NCBI GenBank assembly: GCA_023436225.1
Contig: JAEZKA010000101.1
Span: 173,125-237,124 of the forward strand
Source: Bacillota bacterium
Lineage (GTDB): Bacteria; Bacillota; Clostridia; Lachnospirales; Lachnospiraceae
Reading direction: 5' to 3'
Length of the DNA: 64,000 nucleotides
This document shows positions 59,046 to 64,000 of the stretch, in pieces. A program made the position numbers and the translations under genes. A model generated the notes under the pieces. The model did no database searches and had not been told where the DNA came from. It worked only from the letters and a program-made list of their open reading frames with translations. The stretch's first letter is position 1; every line of letters begins with the position of its first letter.

Positions 59046-60908
59046 TTATTTTGCTGCTGCATTACTTTGCAATTCCTTTTTGACTTTTTGATTCATGGCT
59101 AAACCTATTCCGAGTAATAACCAGAATACCGGAGCAACTGTAACACTCGAATCATTAGCAATTCCACATACCATATACCCTGCTGTTCCAATCAGGACGG
59201 AAGCTCCGACAACCGTATAGATATTATTAAATACTCCTTTAATATACAAGCGTATACTTGAAATAAAATACATTGCATAAAGCGTAAGGAAAGCGATGAG
59301 GGAAACAACTCCTGTTTGAACAGCGATCTGCAAGTATAACGAATGAGGCTTTGTCATTATCTGAGAATTAAAACCATAATTATAAAGATTTACATAATCC
59401 GTTTGGGGGAACGCAAAAACGAAAGTATCAGCTCCTGTTCCTAAAAGAATTGTATCTTTAAGTAAAGGTATCGTCCTTGACCAAATATACCCTCGTCCGG
59501 AAGCATATGCTTCATAACCCGTAAATACCGCAGAAGGCGCAGTATTAATCTTTGTATACTTTCCGTAATCATTTATATAGTAGTAAGAATGTTCATCCTT
59601 ATATTGATTCGTAAAATACCATGGCTTACCATCAATTACTACTGAAAAACCTATGGTATTATCCTCAAACATGATCGGAGCAAAAACAAAGCCTGGAAAA
59701 CGCTCATCTAAAATAGTCGTGCTACCATTCGCTATATCCAGATTGGAAGCTATTAACGAATTATTATCGTCCAGAAACTCAAATAAGCATACTCCACTAT
59801 TAACATCATACTTAAATTGAGCTTTTAAAATATTATCATTATATTTGATAGTAATATTGTCATCATTCGTTTGTATATCACTTAACAAAGGGGCAGATAT
59901 CTTTTCGAAATTTGTTAATTTATATATTTGAAGACTAATATAATTACTTTTCAGATTGAATATAAATAAAGCCATAATTGTAGCAAAAAGAACCGTTATA
60001 CATATCTTCCAATGTTTTAAAATGGTCCTCCAAAATATAATTATTGCCAAAACAACGGATACAAATAACCCAAAAAAACCTGACGTTGACTTAGAACCAT
60101 ATAGACAGAGAACTAATCCTAGCGTTCCTATCAGAAATAATATCCGCAGCCATATTTTCTTAATATATAAAGTCATAAAGAACATTATTGGCAACACTAA
60201 AGTTACATACATACCGATATAGTTTGAATTAAAAAAAGACAAGTAGGAATATCCTGCCTGTGAGGCAAAATTAAAATTGTCTTTGTAATCACGGTAAGCC
60301 GCGTTTGAGATCAGGTTCCAGCCCAACTCAGAGCGATAAAAATCATGACCTATGAGCTGTGTAATACAAATAAAAGCTAAAAGTAAGACGCTTGATAATA
60401 GTGCATATATAATGTATTTGATATCACGCTCGGATTGAACAAAGAAAAAAGCATAATATAAAAGTACGCCGTATGCCAGCAATGCAAAGATAGATTCGAA
60501 TTGTTCAAAAATGCCAGTAAAACTATAACTTTTATAATCAGAAAAGAGAGATGATAGGAAAGCAAGAAGAGTATAGCATCCTAATGGGATCAATATAATA
60601 GAAAACCGGAGCTTCTCCCTCTTTACCAATTTGTAATATAGTAAGAGAACCACCATTATCACAGCAGTAATAATAAGTAATGCCTGCTTATAGTAAAGAA
60701 AAAAATCAAAAAAAGCATCATCTTTCGAAAACCAATCAAATATTGCAAAACCAGTATTGTATGCATGTATTTTTACAATGAGAGGAAGTATTGCTATGGT
60801 AAATATTATTGGAAGAACGTAGAGAATATTCAACTCTTTTACTATATTTTTATTATACTTATCTTTACGATAAGTATAATTTTTTTGATTCTTACTTTGC
60901 TCTGACAT
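59046..60908 (-). CDS. O-antigen ligase/Wzy-type polytopic membrane protein
   Basis: A 620-residue protein with about 12 helices. A Wzy_C/WaaL-like pattern occurs in the last third: SRTIPLLKDTILLGTGADTFVFAFPQTDYVN, and a periplasmic-type loop ending HSLYLQIAVQTG with the conserved His, as in O-antigen ligases (.H..yL...ve.G). An extracytoplasmic insert (about 320-450) of beta character separates the halves, unusual for the family. In a Gram-positive cell it may polymerise or transfer a surface polysaccharide or glycan. It lies next to a large surface protein gene. Confidence 0.8.
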   Translation of the reverse strand: MSEQSKNQKNYTYRKDKYNKNIVKELNILYVLPIIFTIAILPLIVKIHAYNTGFAIFDWFSKDDAFFDFFLYYKQALLIITAVIMVVLLLYYKLVKREKLRFSIILIPLGCYTLLAFLSSLFSDYKSYSFTGIFEQFESIFALLAYGVLLYYAFFFVQSERDIKYIIYALLSSVLLLAFICITQLIGHDFYRSELGWNLISNAAYRDYKDNFNFASQAGYSYLSFFNSNYIGMYVTLVLPIMFFMTLYIKKIWLRILFLIGTLGLVLCLYGSKSTSGFFGLFVSVVLAIIIFWRTILKHWKICITVLFATIMALFIFNLKSNYISLQIYKLTNFEKISAPLLSDIQTNDDNITIKYNDNILKAQFKYDVNSGVCLFEFLDDNNSLIASNLDIANGSTTILDERFPGFVFAPIMFEDNTIGFSVVIDGKPWYFTNQYKDEHSYYYINDYGKYTKINTAPSAVFTGYEAYASGRGYIWSRTIPLLKDTILLGTGADTFVFAFPQTDYVNLYNYGFNSQIMTKPHSLYLQIAVQTGVVSLIAFLTLYAMYFISSIRLYIKGVFNNIYTVVGASVLIGTAGYMVCGIANDSSVTVAPVFWLLLGIGLAMNQKVKKELQSNAAAK

Positions 60909-61334
60909 TTTTTATTCTCCTTTTCGTAAAATAATACTTTTCATATTATACAATAGAAGGAGTATTAATTCAAGAACATAAAAGTTCTGTAATAAACCTG
61001 TAATAAACCTGGGTTGAGTGAAAAACTAAATTCTAAATTCCAGTTTCTTAAAAGAGGGGGGGTGCGGACAAATAACTGGACCTGTTTATAAATCAAGAAG
61101 TATGCCAAGTAGCGTGTGCGCGCTGGAGGGTGTGGAATAAACACACTAAAAGCAAAGGATAATGGTAAAGATTAATTATATAACCAAACACGAAAAAACA
61201 TAGAATCAGTGATGGGGTGGGATTCTGTAGAATCCCACCCCATCACTTGACAAAGAGCCAAATTTTACCCCATTAACCTTAAGTTAATGGGGTAAAATAT
61301 TTTAACTCATATAATTATTTTACTTTTTTAGATA
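60909..61334. other. Intergenic region with short direct repeat and two strong hairpins
   Basis: 426 bases between two minus-strand genes. CTGTAATAAAC is repeated in tandem at 60987 and 60998. Hairpin A: arms 61208-61226 and 61229-61247 (19 bp, perfect). Hairpin B is given as the terminator. A G-rich GAGGGGGGGTGCGG near 61053 is notable. No gene was identified. Confidence 0.6.
61262..61298. terminator. Terminator of the large surface protein gene
   Basis: ATTTTACCCCATTAAC (61262-61277) pairs perfectly with GTTAATGGGGTAAAAT (61283-61298), loop of five, with T-rich flanks on both strands. It ends 37 bases past the stop at 61335 (minus strand). Confidence 0.85.
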
Positions 61335-63950
61335 TTAGTTACCATAATTATAGGTTAAAGTAGCATTTACATCAGCTTTTAATCTTAATGTTGAGCTTGA
61401 GTATGTTCCGTGAATATTCTGTACATCATATGTTAAATCAATGAATACTTCCTTCACACGGATTTGGTATGCATTACCACTAGTAACCTGAGAACCTTCT
61501 AATGTATAACCGGTAGCTGTAATAGTAGCGGTCTTATCAACGCCATCAACTGTTACCTTAAGGCAATCCTTAATAGCATCTAATACATTATTCTTATTTG
61601 TGTAGTACTTGTTAACCTGTGCAACGGCTACGGGTTGGCTATCACCTACAACAAAATATGTTGCAGCAATTGCACTACCACTTGCATCCTTTGCAGTTAC
61701 AGTATAAGTTCCCTTTTCAGCCTTCTGGATCATACCACCAGATACTGTTACTAAGCTTAATATACCATCTTTAGCATTATAGGAACCAGAACCAGCAGTT
61801 AAGCCAGCTGTTACATCGGCATCCTTAGGGTTCTTTACAAGTGCAACACCAGAAGCATTTATATCTAATCTCTGATTCTTTACACCGTTAGATGCATAGC
61901 TGAATAACTGAACCTTTACATCTTCTGCCTTATCCCAACCTGTAAGCTTCATATCATACTCTGTCTTATCTGTCTCAAGAGCATATCTGTAAGCCACATC
62001 ATCCTCAGCAGCTGGAACTTCTTCCAAAGTTACAGTAATATAGCTGAAGATTTCCTTCTTAGAATTGTTATCTACAATCTTAACTTCATAAGTATATGTT
62101 CCTTTAGCAAGCTCTGTGCCAGTAACACCTGCAGGACAACCATTAAAGAATACAGTGTCATTATCAGAAGAGCCTGCTACATATACGTTACCAGAATTAT
62201 TGCTTGTTTGTCTGATATATGATGTAAAGTTACCGTAATCTTCACCTAACTGGTCTTTAACCTTTACATCAACAGACTTAACATCCTGAACGTCATTATT
62301 ATTTGATAAGTTGAACTGATTAGCGCTAAGTGTAACTGTAGCAGCTTCTCTCTTATCAGTTACAGTTATAGTAGCTGTACCAACTTCTACGTCCTTATAC
62401 TTAATAACGATTACTACAGTACCAGCCTTGTAAGGATATACAACACCTGACTGAGGATCGATATTTAAGATGCTGATATCAGAAGAAGTAAATTTCCAAT
62501 CAGCCTGATTATATGTTGAACTACCTACTACATAATTATATGTCTTTAACTCATCGCCATCAGCCTCTGTACCCTTTAATTCAACGAATAACTTATAGCT
62601 TGCATCTGAAGCAGCAACACTGTGCTTAGCATTGGAGTAATCAGGTGTATTAGCGGAAGGAATTACTGAATATGCATTTACAATACCATAATTATCTTTT
62701 GACTTATCAACACAGGTAACAACTTGAGTAGCTACTAAATTACCAATCTCGGTACCTGTTTTGCTATCATAGTTGTAAGTATGGAATGTTGCAGTAAGAG
62801 TTGTTGTATCACCAACCTTGAACATGATTAACTTATGATCAGAACCGGTCATAAGAGCTGCGGAGTTAGAACTAGCCCATGTAAGTCTTGTATATAAATC
62901 AGACTTTGCAAGATCTACGCCGTCTTTATTTAAGAACTTAACACCGATTTCTTTAGCTGTACCAACCGCAACAGTTGTTGTAGTGATTTCAATCTTTGTT
63001 ACTTCAGAAGCAGCTGCTTTAGCAGCAACGAACTGTACATTAGCAACCTCAGGATACTTAACTAATATAGTCTTTTCTTCAACAAAAGGAACATACATAT
63101 CAACTGTTGCTTCTTTGTTGTCTGCGCTCATAGTTACTTTCTTAATTGTATTGCTAACTTCTGCTGTACCATAAAGAGTAAATACAGAAAGCTTAGTTGC
63201 TGCATCAGTTACAGCAGAGTCAAATGTCACCTTGAAAGTATCAAGATCAACCTGATCAGCCTTAACCATAGAAGCTGCAACGGTTACTTTGTATGTAGCT
63301 TCGTTAGAAGTTACATAGCTAGCATACTTAGTTGCGTCTGCTAACCAGCTAGTATACTTAGCCTTGGACTGGAATGCACGAGCGGTAATTGTATACTCAC
63401 CAGCCTTAGTAGCTGTAAATACACCCTTATCGTTGATGGTTGCGCCTTCGCTAGGATCTACGGACCATCTTGTGATAGCCTGTGAACCCTTAGTCTTGTT
63501 AGCTACTGTAACATAGCTTCTGTTAAAGTCATGTTCAGCACCTACAGCAACCTTGCCATCTTTAGGCAGATTGGTGATAGTTAACTCTTTGATGTTATCT
63601 CTTACAAGAACAGTAGCTGTAAGCTCATCAACTTCCTCGCCGTCCTTATCTGTGATAACTACGGAAACTTTAGTTGTACCAGCAGCTTCTGCTGTTACGA
63701 GACCGTTCTTCTTATTAACGGAAACTACATCTTCGTTAGCTGAAGACCAAAGGTACTTCCAGCCTGTTACTTTGTTTGAAATGTTGAAGTCAAATTCGTC
63801 TTTGCCATCTACACCAAGATGTAATGTCTTGGTAGAAGCATTGAGCTTCGGTGCCTTAGCAGCGAAAGCTCCTGCAGCAGGAGCGAGAGCAGTTACGATC
63901 ATCGCTAATGCCAGAACGAAGGATAACTTCTTAAAGAAATTCTTCTTCAT
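61335..63950 (-). CDS. Large secreted Ig-like (BIG2) surface protein, probable S-layer component
   Basis: An 871-residue exported protein. A signal peptide (MKKNFFKKLSFVLALAMIVT, cleavage after about AFAA near residue 31) precedes repeated Ig-like modules, including BIG2-type blocks: SANEDVVSVNKKNGLVTAEAAGTTKVSV (35-110, in parts), EGATINDKGVFTATKAGEYTI, and SDISILNIDPQSGVVYPYKAGTVVIV. No SLH, LPXTG or choline-binding anchor is visible. Codon use looks tuned for high expression, and AAGGAGGAAG gives a near-perfect ribosome site. Abundant, repeat-built, unanchored: an S-layer or S-layer-like protein is inferred. The promoter lies beyond the right edge. Confidence 0.75.
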   Translation of the reverse strand: MKKNFFKKLSFVLALAMIVTALAPAAGAFAAKAPKLNASTKTLHLGVDGKDEFDFNISNKVTGWKYLWSSANEDVVSVNKKNGLVTAEAAGTTKVSVVITDKDGEEVDELTATVLVRDNIKELTITNLPKDGKVAVGAEHDFNRSYVTVANKTKGSQAITRWSVDPSEGATINDKGVFTATKAGEYTITARAFQSKAKYTSWLADATKYASYVTSNEATYKVTVAASMVKADQVDLDTFKVTFDSAVTDAATKLSVFTLYGTAEVSNTIKKVTMSADNKEATVDMYVPFVEEKTILVKYPEVANVQFVAAKAAASEVTKIEITTTTVAVGTAKEIGVKFLNKDGVDLAKSDLYTRLTWASSNSAALMTGSDHKLIMFKVGDTTTLTATFHTYNYDSKTGTEIGNLVATQVVTCVDKSKDNYGIVNAYSVIPSANTPDYSNAKHSVAASDASYKLFVELKGTEADGDELKTYNYVVGSSTYNQADWKFTSSDISILNIDPQSGVVYPYKAGTVVIVIKYKDVEVGTATITVTDKREAATVTLSANQFNLSNNNDVQDVKSVDVKVKDQLGEDYGNFTSYIRQTSNNSGNVYVAGSSDNDTVFFNGCPAGVTGTELAKGTYTYEVKIVDNNSKKEIFSYITVTLEEVPAAEDDVAYRYALETDKTEYDMKLTGWDKAEDVKVQLFSYASNGVKNQRLDINASGVALVKNPKDADVTAGLTAGSGSYNAKDGILSLVTVSGGMIQKAEKGTYTVTAKDASGSAIAATYFVVGDSQPVAVAQVNKYYTNKNNVLDAIKDCLKVTVDGVDKTATITATGYTLEGSQVTSGNAYQIRVKEVFIDLTYDVQNIHGTYSSSTLRLKADVNATLTYNYGN

Positions 63951-64000
63951 ATTCTTACTTCCTCCTTAAAATATATGGTTTGGTGTTATATTCTGCGTTC

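Noticed and set aside
1..64000. Mobile elements, tRNA or rRNA genes
   Set aside because: No transposase, integrase, terminal inverted repeat with target duplication, cloverleaf or rRNA stretch was recognised by reading; a dedicated tRNA and rRNA scan was not possible here.

Overview
This window looks like a chromosomal segment of an endospore-forming, low-GC anaerobe of the Lachnospiraceae (Clostridium cluster XIVa). The evidence is the spoIIAA-spoIIAB-sigF operon, the three-gene spoVACDE set, a pyruvate formate-lyase behind a ZTP (pfl) riboswitch, a lysine riboswitch ahead of dapA-dapB, strong purine-rich Shine-Dalgarno sites, TTGaca-17-TATAAT promoters, and AT-rich intergenic DNA. The genus is inference. 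No rRNA, tRNA, phage, transposase or CRISPR array was seen; this is mostly core genome.

Layout. 1-2936: a partial DUF4886 gene, a SemiSWEET/PQ-loop gene, and a LytTR-DUF3021-ABC transporter operon. 3275-4879: a GT39-like membrane glycosyltransferase. 5167-7469: threonine catabolism (tdh-kbl). 7669-11575: a DUF2569-like membrane protein, a chemoreceptor, and sfsA. 11742-16589: an MFS exporter with an ArsR-type regulator, a radical SAM protein, and a secreted Flg_new-repeat protein. 16753-20819: a three-gene sugar or polyol oxidoreductase/isomerase operon, divergent from an AraC regulator. 20912-26121: an orphan DNA-repair-type radical SAM protein, rarA, vanZ-like, yigZ and small genes. 26557-29259: a class A PBP.

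29461-35397 is the sporulation block, all on the minus strand: zinc-ribbon TPR protein, spoIIAA, spoIIAB, sigF, a 65-residue protein, spoVAC, spoVAD, spoVAE. 35861-44279: YihY, a SpoIID-domain protein, and a Gld-type ABC system (ATPase, permease, GldG, DUF4340). 44658-46817: dapB-dapA with a lysine riboswitch. 47108-50835: an SSB-like protein, typA/bipA and a Panacea-type protein. 50992-54916: an AI-2E family permease and a znuABC-like metal importer with two palindromic operators. 55189-58965: an ECF S-component, then promoter, ZTP riboswitch, terminator, an array of 113/114-bp degenerate repeats, and pflB. 59046-63950: an O-antigen-ligase-type membrane protein and a large Ig-like surface protein that resembles an S-layer protein.

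The most unusual element is the run of about five 113/114-bp units between the ZTP riboswitch and pflB, which gives pflB a potential leader of about 920 nt. Other points are a possible sigma-H promoter nested inside the terminator upstream of spoIIAA, a branched inverted-repeat structure between spoIIAA and spoIIAB, and regulator sites with exact 21-bp periodicity upstream of the LytTR and AraC operons.
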